A stretch of DNA of 7,043 bases from Chromatiales bacterium (GTDB lineage Bacteria; Pseudomonadota; Gammaproteobacteria; UBA6429; Thiohalophilaceae). Location: contig JALTLP010000077.1 of NCBI GenBank assembly GCA_027001895.1, positions 1-7,043 on the forward strand, in the 5' to 3' direction. The translations under genes were made by a program, and so were the position numbers. The notes under the pieces are model-generated. The model was not told the DNA's origin, searched no databases, and worked only from the letters and a program-made list of their open reading frames with translations. Below, in pieces: positions 1 through 4,985 of this stretch; positions within the stretch are counted from its first letter, which is position 1, and the number at the start of each line of letters is the position of its first letter.

Positions 1-32
1 GATTAAATATGCTGAAAAAAATGAGTGATTAA
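1..32 (+). CDS. possible 3' end of an upstream gene (partial)
   Basis: One + strand frame is open from the window edge and ends at a TAA at 30-32, with the last residues reading LNMLKKMSD. The stop lies 6 nt before the ATG of the next gene, the tight spacing seen in the rest of this cluster, so a cotranscribed upstream gene is plausible. Ten residues are too few to assign a family, and chance is a real alternative. Confidence 0.3.
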   Translation, partial: LNMLKKMSD

Positions 33-38
33 AATATT

Positions 39-1304
39 ATGCAAAAAATATTTAATGTTTTTATTACAGTCGGTATATTTTTAATTACACAATATGCTGT
101 TGCTGGTATACAGGAAATGGATGTAGCCATTACAGATCAGGACTTATCCATAAAAAAAATTACCAGCAAACAATCCGACTCTGGTGATAACCTGATTATA
201 TGGGTTGCGCCAGGTTTTGGTACTCACCAACGTGCTATTGATATGTCTGAAAAGCTGGCTGGTAAAGGTGTGGAGGTTTGGCATGTCGATTTAGCTGAAA
301 GCCTGTTTCTGCCAAAAAGTACCGCAACCATGCGCAAGCTTGATGGTCGTTATCTTAAGGGTTTAATCGAGTATGCCCATAAAACAACCGGTAAAAATAT
401 TATTTTGTTAACCCGCTCCTATGGTGCTATCCCTGTTTTAAGAGCCATGCGTTTATGGCAGTTAGCGCATAGCAGGGGAAGTTTTTACCTGCAAGGTGCC
501 ATATTATTTTCGCCAGAACTTTATTCAACCATTCCCGCTCTAGGTGATGAACCGGAGTTTATTAGTGTAACCGAAGCGACCAATATGCCGCTGATGATTT
601 TTCAGGGTGAAAAACGCGGCAATCGCTGGCAGGTAAAAGATTTGTTAAACAAGCTACAAGCCGGTGGTGCGGCTGCCTATTTTAAAATTTTAAAAGGAGT
701 TAACGGTGTTTTTTACAGTAAAGATCTAAAACCGGCAACACTGAAACAGGTTGAGCTTATGCCGGCTAAAATTATTAAAAGCATTAAATTATTAAGCAAA
801 ACAAAAAAGCCAGCACATGCAGTAAAGGTAAAACTAAAGCAAAATAAAAAATCTGAGCCACTGGATATTCGATTAAGACCTTTTAGGGCGAATGTAAAAC
901 CACTGGAAATTAATCTGCTCGATGTGTTTGGCAAGCCCTACAAAAAAACAGATTATAAAGGTAAGGTGACAATTGTTAACTTCTGGGCTACGTGGTGTCC
1001 GCCCTGCGTCGAGGAAATTCCTTCGCTTAACCATTTAAGAGAATTAATGGCCGGTGAAAAGTTTGAACTGATTTCAATTAACTATGGTGAAGAAAAAGAC
1101 GTTATTAAAAAATTTATGAACAAGGTCAATGTTAGCTTCCCGGTATTACTTGACCCAAGTGGTAAGCAGGCGGCGCGCTGGAAGGTGTTGGTTTTTCCTT
1201 CTACCTTTGTTATCGGGCCAGATGGCACGATCAAGTATGGGGTTAACGCAGCAATCCATTGGGATAAACCGGCCATTATTAATGAACTTAAAAATATGCT
1301 GTAG
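39..1304 (+). CDS. exported alpha/beta-hydrolase-like / TlpA-type thiol-disulfide oxidoreductase fusion
   Basis: This 421-residue protein joins two domains. Residues 1-22 form a signal peptide with a likely cut after AVA22, so it should act in the periplasm or be membrane-tethered. Residues ~50-250 resemble an alpha/beta hydrolase: strand NLIIWVAPGFG (51-61), a nucleophile-elbow-like TRSYG with Ser127, then GAILFSP and PLMIFQG strands. The elbow starts with Thr rather than Gly, and the place where a catalytic His is expected reads GVNGVFYSKD (220-229) without His, so hydrolase activity is doubtful. A Lys-rich linker (~251-285) leads to a TlpA/redoxin domain (~287-421) with WATWCPPC (active cysteines 320 and 323) and the cis-Pro loop VFPSTF (Pro387). 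Family knowledge suggests periplasmic disulfide reduction, for example in cytochrome c maturation or protein repair; the substrate is unknown. No strong Shine-Dalgarno is seen. The start is chosen because it begins the signal peptide. The DUF1415 gene follows after 4 nt. Confidence 0.85.
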   Translation: MQKIFNVFITVGIFLITQYAVAGIQEMDVAITDQDLSIKKITSKQSDSGDNLIIWVAPGFGTHQRAIDMSEKLAGKGVEVWHVDLAESLFLPKSTATMRKLDGRYLKGLIEYAHKTTGKNIILLTRSYGAIPVLRAMRLWQLAHSRGSFYLQGAILFSPELYSTIPALGDEPEFISVTEATNMPLMIFQGEKRGNRWQVKDLLNKLQAGGAAAYFKILKGVNGVFYSKDLKPATLKQVELMPAKIIKSIKLLSKTKKPAHAVKVKLKQNKKSEPLDIRLRPFRANVKPLEINLLDVFGKPYKKTDYKGKVTIVNFWATWCPPCVEEIPSLNHLRELMAGEKFELISINYGEEKDVIKKFMNKVNVSFPVLLDPSGKQAARWKVLVFPSTFVIGPDGTIKYGVNAAIHWDKPAIINELKNML

Positions 1305-1308
1305 GATA

Positions 1309-1884
1309 ATGTTAACTAATAACGAGCTGTCTGACACAGATAAAAATGTTATCGAACAGAGTAAATCATGGATAGAACAAATTGTTATCGGTTTAAATTT
1401 TTGCCCGTTTGCAAAAAAGGTATTTGATAATAATACTATTTTTTATCATGTAGATAATTTAGAAAAAACTGAAGATAAACTGCATACCCTGGCGGATGTA
1501 TGCCGGTTAATGGATGGCAATACAGCAATAGAAACAGCATTTATACTGTATAATAGTGGTCTGGAAGGCTTTGACGATTATCTTGATTTTCTGGAGCTGG
1601 CCAACCAGTTGTTAGTTGTACAAGGTTATGAAGGTATTTATCAGTTGGCAAGTTTTCATCCGCAGTATTGTTTTGAAGGTGCAGAGCCAACGGCTGCAGA
1701 AAACTATACCAATCGTTCCCCGTATCCGATGTTGCATCTGTTAAGAGAATCGAGTTTACAAACTGCACTGGAAAGTTATAAACAACCCGAGAAGATACCG
1801 CAAAAAAATATTGAAGTGGCTACAAATAAAGGCGCAGATTTTTTTGTTAATACACTTAAGAAGATTAAATCAGAAAAATGTTAA
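1309..1884 (+). CDS. DUF1415 family protein
   Basis: The product is 191 residues, probably cytosolic, with no signal peptide or membrane segment. It matches the DUF1415 family from memory of its conserved blocks: WIEQIVIGLNFCPFAK (21-36, Cys32), the YLDFLELAN segment (~91-99), ASFHPQY (114-120, His117) and YTNRSPYPMLHLLRE (133-147). Conserved Cys, His, Asn and Arg suggest a binding or catalytic pocket, but no function is established for the family. The same frame stays open back to 1129, but that stretch is antisensical to the family and lies inside the TlpA gene. The ATG at 1309 gives the normal family start, with AGGA at 1303-1306 serving as a very close Shine-Dalgarno that overlaps the upstream stop codon. 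The 4-nt gap implies translational coupling with the fusion gene, and the MOSC gene starts 9 nt after its stop. Confidence 0.88.
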   Translation: MLTNNELSDTDKNVIEQSKSWIEQIVIGLNFCPFAKKVFDNNTIFYHVDNLEKTEDKLHTLADVCRLMDGNTAIETAFILYNSGLEGFDDYLDFLELANQLLVVQGYEGIYQLASFHPQYCFEGAEPTAAENYTNRSPYPMLHLLRESSLQTALESYKQPEKIPQKNIEVATNKGADFFVNTLKKIKSEKC

Positions 1885-1893
1885 AGTAGAATA

Positions 1894-2703
1894 ATGATTA
1901 AGATTAGCCAGCTAAATATATATCCTGTTAAGTCCTGTGCCCAGGTATCGTTAGCAGCAGCAGACGTTGATGCCTTTGGTTTGCATATGGACAGACGCTG
2001 GATGGTGGTCGATGAGAAAGGCCATTTTGTAACTCAACGACAACTACCACGGATGTGCCTGATAAAACCTGAGCTTAATAGTAACGGTGTAGAATTAAGC
2101 GCACCGGGTATGCAAGCTTGTAAAGCAGATATCAGTACGTTCAGTAAAAATAAAACGGTCACTGTCTGGATGGATCAGTGCCAGGCACTGGACTGTGGTA
2201 ACGAAGCGGCAAACTGGCTATCAACATTTTTAGAAACAAAGTGCAGGCTGGTTTACTTTCCGGAAAATGAAGTGCGGCAAGTGGATTTAAATTATGCGAA
2301 AAAGGGTGATAAAACCGCTTTTAGTGACGGCTTCCCTTTTCTATTAATATCCGAAGCCTCGCTTGAAGACCTGAATAAACGTATTCAGGCAAACGATAAT
2401 ACACAACCGGCCATTGAAATGCGACGGTTTCGTCCTAATATAGTAGTATCAGGGTGTGATGCCTATGCAGAGGATAACTGGAAACAAATTCAAATTGCAG
2501 ATACGCTGTTTCGTATCGTTAAACCCTGTAGCCGCTGTGTAATCCCGAGTATCGACCCGGATACGGCAATACGCGGCAGTGAGCCACTCCAAACGCTAAA
2601 AGCTTACAGAAAAACAGGTAAAAAAATATTTTTTGGGCAAAATGTAATAGCAGAAAAGATGACAAGCCTCGAAGTGGGTATGTCGGTGAAAATTATTGAA
2701 TAA
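1894..2703 (+). CDS. MOSC domain-containing protein (YcbX-like, without ferredoxin domain)
   Basis: The 269-residue product has an N-terminal MOSC_N beta-barrel domain (~1-120) with LNIYPVKSC (7-15), DRRWMVVD (33-40) and TQRQLPRM (47-54). A MOSC domain follows (~130-268) with RFRPNIVV (178-185), KPCSRCVIPSID (210-221, Cys212 and Cys215) and FGQNVIAE (247-254). MOSC proteins handle sulfur or molybdenum cofactor chemistry. E. coli YcbX and YiiM reduce N-hydroxylated bases and related compounds using molybdenum cofactor. YcbX is about 100 residues longer because it ends in a 2Fe-2S ferredoxin domain; that part is absent here, so electrons would have to come from a separate partner. No signal peptide is seen, so it is probably cytosolic. 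It begins 9 nt after the DUF1415 stop, with only a weak purine-rich stretch upstream, so coupled translation is likely. The exact substrate is unknown. Confidence 0.9.
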   Translation: MIKISQLNIYPVKSCAQVSLAAADVDAFGLHMDRRWMVVDEKGHFVTQRQLPRMCLIKPELNSNGVELSAPGMQACKADISTFSKNKTVTVWMDQCQALDCGNEAANWLSTFLETKCRLVYFPENEVRQVDLNYAKKGDKTAFSDGFPFLLISEASLEDLNKRIQANDNTQPAIEMRRFRPNIVVSGCDAYAEDNWKQIQIADTLFRIVKPCSRCVIPSIDPDTAIRGSEPLQTLKAYRKTGKKIFFGQNVIAEKMTSLEVGMSVKIIE

Positions 2704-2730
2704 ATTATTTAAATAAAGCGGAGAAATAAA

Positions 2731-3012
2731 ATGACAACAGCAAGTGCAAGACATATCCTCGTAGACAGCGAAGAAAAATGTAACGAATTAAAAGCAGAAA
2801 TTGAAGGTGGTGCAGACTTTGCCGAAGTTGCAAAGCAACACTCAACCTGTCCTTCCGGGCAAAACGGTGGTGAACTGGGTGAGTTTTCTCCGGGGCAAAT
2901 GGTAAAAGAATTTAACGATGTTGTTTTTAGTGGAGAAGTCGGCGTGATTCATGGGCCGGTGCAAACTCAGTTTGGGTACCACCTGATCGATATTACTAAT
3001 CGTACAGATTAG
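2731..3012 (+). CDS. ppiC: PpiC-type peptidyl-prolyl cis-trans isomerase (parvulin)
   Basis: The 93-residue product is the size of E. coli parvulin (Par10/PpiC) and collinear with it. It is a single rotamase domain with no signal peptide, so cytosolic, and it catalyses cis-trans isomerisation of peptidyl-proline bonds during folding. Visible family signatures are ARHILV (6-11, His8), GGADFAEVAKQHSTCPSG (26-43, Cys40), GGELGEFSPGQMVKEF (46-61, Met57 and Phe61) and QFGYHLI (80-86, His84). The active-site His/Cys/His set is therefore complete. A clear Shine-Dalgarno (GCGGAG, ending at 2723) sits 7 nt before the ATG. The gap to the MOSC gene is 27 nt, so it probably ends the same transcript, with a weak terminator candidate about 20 nt after its stop. 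Confidence 0.95.
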   Translation: MTTASARHILVDSEEKCNELKAEIEGGADFAEVAKQHSTCPSGQNGGELGEFSPGQMVKEFNDVVFSGEVGVIHGPVQTQFGYHLIDITNRTD

Positions 3013-3032
3013 TAGTAACTATAATTTAGCCG

Positions 3033-3055
3033 CTATCGCGAGATAGAAAATTTTT
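3033..3055 (+). terminator. weak candidate intrinsic terminator after ppiC
   Basis: CTATC (3033-3037) and GATAG (3042-3046) form a 5-bp stem closed by a GCGA loop, a stable GNRA-type tetraloop. AAAATTTTT follows immediately. The stem is short and the T run is only five long and offset by four A, so termination may be partial. Its position just after the last gene of the run supports the call. Confidence 0.35.
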
Positions 3056-3164
3056 AAACCACGAAGAACACAAAGGTCACGAAGAAAAGATTTTATCAAG
3101 TAGTACAATAGTCTGGTTTAAACTAGAAATTTTTTTGCTGGCATCTTTTGCGTCGTGGCGGGTT
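3056..3164 (+). repeat. dispersed repeat with imperfect inverted ends, copy A
   Basis: This is the first of two copies of a ~105-bp non-coding element. The left end reads AAACCACGAAGAACACAAAG; the right end resembles its reverse complement imperfectly (TTTTGCGTCGTGGCGGGTT). The core at 3069-3125 matches copy B (3321-3377) perfectly over 57 nt, at an offset of 252. From memory, ends of the type 'accacgaagaacacaaaggncacgaag' with 'ctttgcgtcctggcggtt' occur as small dispersed repeats in many bacterial genomes. The structure is that of a MITE-like or palindromic unit with no coding capacity. The small open frames across it are not genes. Confidence 0.75.
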
Positions 3165-3172
3165 AAAAAATT

Positions 3173-3192
3173 AAACCACGGCGACACAGCAC
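3173..3192 (+). repeat. possible third left end of the same dispersed repeat
   Basis: AAACCACGGCGACACAGCAC resembles the left ends of copies A and B but continues into the GC-rich hairpin element rather than the shared core. It may be a relic copy into which the GC-rich element was inserted, or a divergent relative. Only about 20 nt support it. Confidence 0.35.
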
Positions 3193-3198
3193 CATTAT

Positions 3199-3283
3199 TC
3201 CCCCTCCCTTTACGGGAGGGGGTTACGACTGCAGGGATGCAGGAGGTAGGGCAACGCATGGAGCAGTTGCCGAGGGGGAGGGT
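3199..3283 (+). repeat. GC-rich three-hairpin element
   Basis: This compact element has three successive stem-loops. The first pairs CCCCCTCCC (3200-3208) with GGGAGGGGG (3214-3222), 9 bp around a TTTAC loop. The second pairs CTGCA (3229-3233) with TGCAG (3238-3242) around GGGA. The third pairs GGCAAC (3250-3255) with GTTGCC (3266-3271). The closing GGGAGGG (3276-3282) can also pair with CCCTCCC (3202-3208), which would enclose the whole unit in a cloverleaf-like fold. The composition contrasts sharply with the AT-rich flanks. It looks like a REP/MITE-like dispersed element rather than a gene. It is not a tRNA: there is no T-loop or CCA-type acceptor. Confidence 0.65.
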
Positions 3284-3308
3284 TTACTTCCTGCTAATAA
3301 AAAAATTT

Positions 3309-3415
3309 GACCACAAAGAGCACAAAGGTCACGAAGAAAAGATTTTATCAAGTAGTACAATAGTCTGGTTTAAACTAAAAAGAATTTCCTGGCGTCCTCT
3401 GCGTCCTGGCGGTTT
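3309..3415 (+). repeat. dispersed repeat with imperfect inverted ends, copy B
   Basis: This is the second copy of the ~105-bp element, in the same orientation as copy A. The left end reads GACCACAAAGAGCACAAAGG, followed by the 57-nt core identical to copy A (3321-3377). The right end reads CTCTGCGTCCTGGCGGTTT, whose reverse complement imperfectly resembles the left end. It stops about 44 nt before slyX, so it may contribute to the slyX leader or upstream control. The right halves of A and B differ clearly while the cores are identical, which suggests recent duplication or conversion of the core. Confidence 0.75.
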
Positions 3416-3458
3416 AAAAAAAATAACCAGAAAGTAAGAACTAAGTGGAAAAGTAAAA

Positions 3459-3665
3459 ATGACAGAAGACCGAATTACCGAGCTTGAAACGAAAGTGGCT
3501 TATCAGGAGCATACTATTCAGGAGCTTAACGATGTCATTTACAAACAACAGCAACAAATCGATAAAGTCGAAATTATGTGTCAGCATTTAATGGATCGCA
3601 TTCAGTCGCTCGCTGCAAGTGAAGGCGGCAATCAGCCTGCAAATGAAAAACCACCCCATTATTAG
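3459..3665 (+). CDS. slyX: SlyX family protein
   Basis: This 68-residue cytosolic protein is almost entirely a predicted coiled coil (~1-52, with heptad-like ELETKVAYQEHTIQELN and IDKVEIMCQHLMDRI), followed by a flexible tail. It ends in PPHY, the C-terminal signature of the SlyX family, and has the usual length of about 70 residues. The biochemical role is not established; the gene is often found near FKBP-type isomerase genes in gammaproteobacteria, whereas here the nearest isomerase gene is the parvulin upstream of the repeats. GTGGAA (3445-3450) is a moderate Shine-Dalgarno, 8-9 nt from the ATG. The 446-nt gap before it contains only repeats and a weak terminator candidate, so it probably has its own promoter, which I could not place. 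It converges on the toxin gene, 60 nt away, with no convincing terminator between them. Confidence 0.92.
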   Translation: MTEDRITELETKVAYQEHTIQELNDVIYKQQQQIDKVEIMCQHLMDRIQSLAASEGGNQPANEKPPHY

Positions 3666-3725
3666 CTAAGCCCTGAATTAAATTACACTGATGGTGTATA
3701 GCGATTTTGAGATGTATAATTTTTT

Positions 3726-4025
3726 TCACAGTCGCCTTGTCCAGTATCCTGGCTTTCTTCTATGATGCATTACGGCAATAACATCTATTTGTTCATTTGT
3801 AATTCTATAAATTAAGCTAAACGGGAATCTTGGGAAATAGTATCGCCGCGTATCTTTATGGTATTTTGGCCAGCGATTCGGTGAGTCAGCAATTTTATTT
3901 ACAGCATGAATTAACTCTTCGACAAATGCTTTAGATGCCGCTTTACTTTTATTGGCATACCATTGTTGTGCCGACTCGGCTTCTTTTAATGCGTTGGGAT
4001 GAAAGTTAATTTGTAATTCAGGCAT
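3726..4025 (-). CDS. type II toxin, RelE/ParE family
   Basis: The 99-residue product has the RelE/ParE toxin layout: an N-terminal strand (LQINFHPNA), two helices (~11-47, EAESAQQWYANKS and AFVEELIHAVNKI), then the sheet with RRYYFPRFPFSLIYRI (60-75) and IDVIAVMHHRRKPGYW (80-95). The phrase FPFSLIYR followed by VMHHRRKPGYW is typical of ParE-like members paired with small 'addiction module' antitoxins. Such toxins act either as mRNA endonucleases on the ribosome or as gyrase inhibitors; the sequence does not decide which. The start ATG overlaps the antitoxin end by 8 nt (ATGCCTGA), giving coupled translation, and no strong separate Shine-Dalgarno is seen. The frame is intact, so the toxin may be functional. 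It lies convergent to slyX. Confidence 0.9.
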   Translation of the reverse strand: MPELQINFHPNALKEAESAQQWYANKSKAASKAFVEELIHAVNKIADSPNRWPKYHKDTRRYYFPRFPFSLIYRITNEQIDVIAVMHHRRKPGYWTRRL

Positions 4026-4251
4026 TCATATTCTTAAGCAGTCGTTCCCTGACCTTATCCCAGGATACCGTTTTCGTTTCGCCTGTATCCAGAGATTCCA
4101 TGCGGCGTTCTATTTCTTTAAGCCACGCAGCTTCAACGCCTTCCTCAATTTCCGTATCAAGGCTTTCTATAAGAACACCGGTGAGTGCTGCCCTGGATTC
4201 ATCGTCCAGATGCAACGCCTCCTTGAAAAGTTGTTCTTTTGGTATAGCCAT
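4018..4251 (-). CDS. type II antitoxin, addiction module protein family (Unstab_antitox-like)
   Basis: This 77-residue acidic protein is placed directly before, and overlapping, the RelE/ParE toxin. It fits the short addiction-module antitoxin family (TIGR02574/PF09720 type, from memory): an N-terminal helix, LDDESRAALTGVLIESLDTE (15-34), then VEAAWLKEIERRMESLDTGE (39-58) and a C-terminal SWDKVRERL (63-71). These antitoxins bind and neutralise the cognate toxin and are proteolytically labile. No classic DNA-binding fold is evident, so autoregulation is uncertain. No Shine-Dalgarno stands out before the ATG, whose upstream is AT-rich. The divergent gap upstream contains promoter candidates and a dyad. 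Confidence 0.87.
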   Translation of the reverse strand: MAIPKEQLFKEALHLDDESRAALTGVLIESLDTEIEEGVEAAWLKEIERRMESLDTGETKTVSWDKVRERLLKNMNA

Positions 4252-4285
4252 GTATTTATAATAGCAGTCGGTACTTCGATCGGCT

Positions 4286-4314
4286 ATTTAAAATTTTTCC
4301 AGAATAATTGAAAA
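4286..4314 (-). promoter_or_regulatory. candidate promoter for the toxin-antitoxin operon
   Basis: On the - strand, TTTTCA (4309-4314) and TTAAAT (4286-4291) are separated by exactly 17 nt; each matches four of six bases of the sigma-70 consensus. Transcription would start near 4279, giving a leader of about 28 nt before the antitoxin ATG. The region is very AT-rich, so chance matches are common. A TATTAT closer to the ATG is an alternative -10 that lacks a -35. Confidence 0.25.
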
Positions 4315-4327
4315 TTAAACAAACAAT

Positions 4328-4348
4328 TTGACTCAGGTAATGAGTTAA
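4328..4348. promoter_or_regulatory. dyad in the divergent gap (operator candidate)
   Basis: TTGACTCA (4328-4335) and TGAGTTAA (4341-4348) form inverted half-sites around GGTAA, with seven of eight positions complementary. The dyad lies between the divergent antitoxin and DUF5658-like genes, just upstream of the antitoxin promoter candidate. The size suits a dimeric regulator. No known regulator motif is recognised. Confidence 0.3.
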
Positions 4349-4404
4349 CCCGTTTAGTCCGCCCTGTTCACCTGTAAAATCTGAATTGAACCTCTTTTTG
4401 TCGA

Positions 4405-4410
4405 TATAAT
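4405..4410 (+). promoter_or_regulatory. perfect -10 hexamer upstream of the DUF5658-like gene
   Basis: TATAAT at 4405-4410 matches the sigma-70 -10 consensus exactly and would start transcription near 4417, about 57 nt before the gene. No good -35 lies 16-18 nt upstream. TTGAAC at 4386-4391 is only 13 nt away. This suggests a weak or activator-dependent promoter. Confidence 0.4.
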
Positions 4411-4439
4411 TAAACCTGCAATAAGCATTATTTGGTCAT

Positions 4440-4449
4440 TTTGGCCAAA
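4440..4449. promoter_or_regulatory. perfect palindrome TTTGGCCAAA in the leader
   Basis: This 10-bp perfect palindrome lies between the TATAAT and the start codon of the DUF5658-like gene. The same CCAAAT arm can instead pair with ATTTGG at 4430-4435 as a 6-bp hairpin. It could be an operator or leader structure; chance cannot be excluded. Confidence 0.25.
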
Positions 4450-4462
4450 TTTTTGACTGCTT

Positions 4463-4467
4463 GGAGG
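4463..4467 (+). promoter_or_regulatory. strong ribosome binding site that sets the DUF5658-like start
   Basis: GGAGG at 4463-4467 lies 6 nt before the ATG at 4474. The frame is open further back to an ATG-like start at 4432, but that lacks a ribosome binding site and would put the palindrome inside the coding sequence. The start at 4474 is preferred. Confidence 0.8.
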
Positions 4468-4473
4468 TTTGCA

Positions 4474-4944
4474 ATGGCTGAAATAAGCCAACACGATCTT
4501 TTCTGGGAGGAAAGACGGAGTAATAAAGATCGGCGAAGACGCTCTTCCCGACCACTAAATCACTATGGGGTGATAGGCCGACGTTCATTTGAGCGGCGTG
4601 AGTCAGATCGGGGCTTAACGGGCTCCGATCATTTTGACAAATCAGTATGGTATGCCGCCCTCGCCATTATCGCATTAAGCGTTATGGACTTTATCCTGAC
4701 GCTTTATATCCTGAATTCCGGTGGTGATGAGTTGTCTTTACTGATGAATTACATGTCTAAACAAGGTAGTAGCCTGTTTTTTGCCACCAAGTATTGCCTA
4801 ACGGCAATAGCGGTATTGATATTATTGGCGCACCATCAACATCACTTTTTCCGAACCGCCTGGGTTAAGGCCTTTTTATATAGTATTGTTATTGGCTATT
4901 CGGCTTTATTTGCCTACGAAATCCAGTTAATTGTCGCAATTTAG
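4474..4944 (+). CDS. small three-helix membrane protein, DUF5658-like
   Basis: The 156-residue product has a strongly basic N-terminal cytoplasmic head (EERRSNKDRRRRSSRP at 12-27 and GRRSFERRESDRG at 35-47), then three predicted membrane helices at ~58-80, ~100-119 and ~132-153. A DFILTLYIL segment in helix 1 (Asp72) and a following GGDELSLLMNYM loop (83-94) match the pattern I recall for DUF5658 (Asp...LT, then GG.E.NP.M), although the usual NP is SL here. The family has no known function. The Arg-rich head obeys the positive-inside rule and could bind nucleic acid or acidic lipid, which is inference. Its own promoter candidate (TATAAT) and strong GGAGG suggest separate expression. It is divergent from the toxin-antitoxin pair and reads towards mnmG, 113 nt away. 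The assignment is moderately sure; that it is a real gene is nearly certain. Confidence 0.78.
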   Translation: MAEISQHDLFWEERRSNKDRRRRSSRPLNHYGVIGRRSFERRESDRGLTGSDHFDKSVWYAALAIIALSVMDFILTLYILNSGGDELSLLMNYMSKQGSSLFFATKYCLTAIAVLILLAHHQHHFFRTAWVKAFLYSIVIGYSALFAYEIQLIVAI

Positions 4945-4950
4945 CGCTAA

Positions 4951-4980
4951 TTTGCTGTAAAAACACGCTTTTATAGCAGG
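4951..4980 (+). terminator. hairpin after the DUF5658-like gene, without a T run
   Basis: GCTGTAAAA (4954-4962) pairs with TTTTATAGC (4969-4977), giving a 9-bp stem with one G-T pair around ACACGC, extendable outwards by a T-A pair and G-T pairs. It begins a few bases after the stop codon, where a transcript end would be expected. The following bases (AGGTTCATG) have no T run, so it may instead stabilise the mRNA 3' end or belong to the mnmG upstream structure. Confidence 0.4.
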
Positions 4981-4985
4981 TTCAT

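Noticed and set aside
1129..1308. N-terminal extension of the DUF1415 gene
   Set aside because: It overlaps the conserved TlpA C-terminal coding region in another frame. The family start is at 1309.
3199..3283. tRNA or small structured RNA gene suggested by the three hairpins
   Set aside because: No tRNA consensus boxes, anticodon arm or acceptor pairing, and no promoter; a dispersed palindromic element fits better.
3056..3415. CRISPR array suggested by repeated units
   Set aside because: Only two long copies with a 252-nt period and non-uniform ends; no short regular repeats or spacers.
3135..3437. A + strand open frame of about 100 codons across the repeat region
   Set aside because: It runs through both repeat copies and the GC-rich hairpin unit, has no ribosome binding site, and resembles no protein family; the repeats explain it.
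3684..3726. Terminator between slyX and the toxin gene (TACAC/GTGTA hairpin, then T run at 3719-3726)
   Set aside because: The 5-bp AT-rich stem is about 20 nt away from the T run, so the two parts do not form a terminator.
4432..4473. Earlier start for the DUF5658-like gene
   Set aside because: No ribosome binding site there, whereas GGAGG sits 6 nt before the ATG at 4474.
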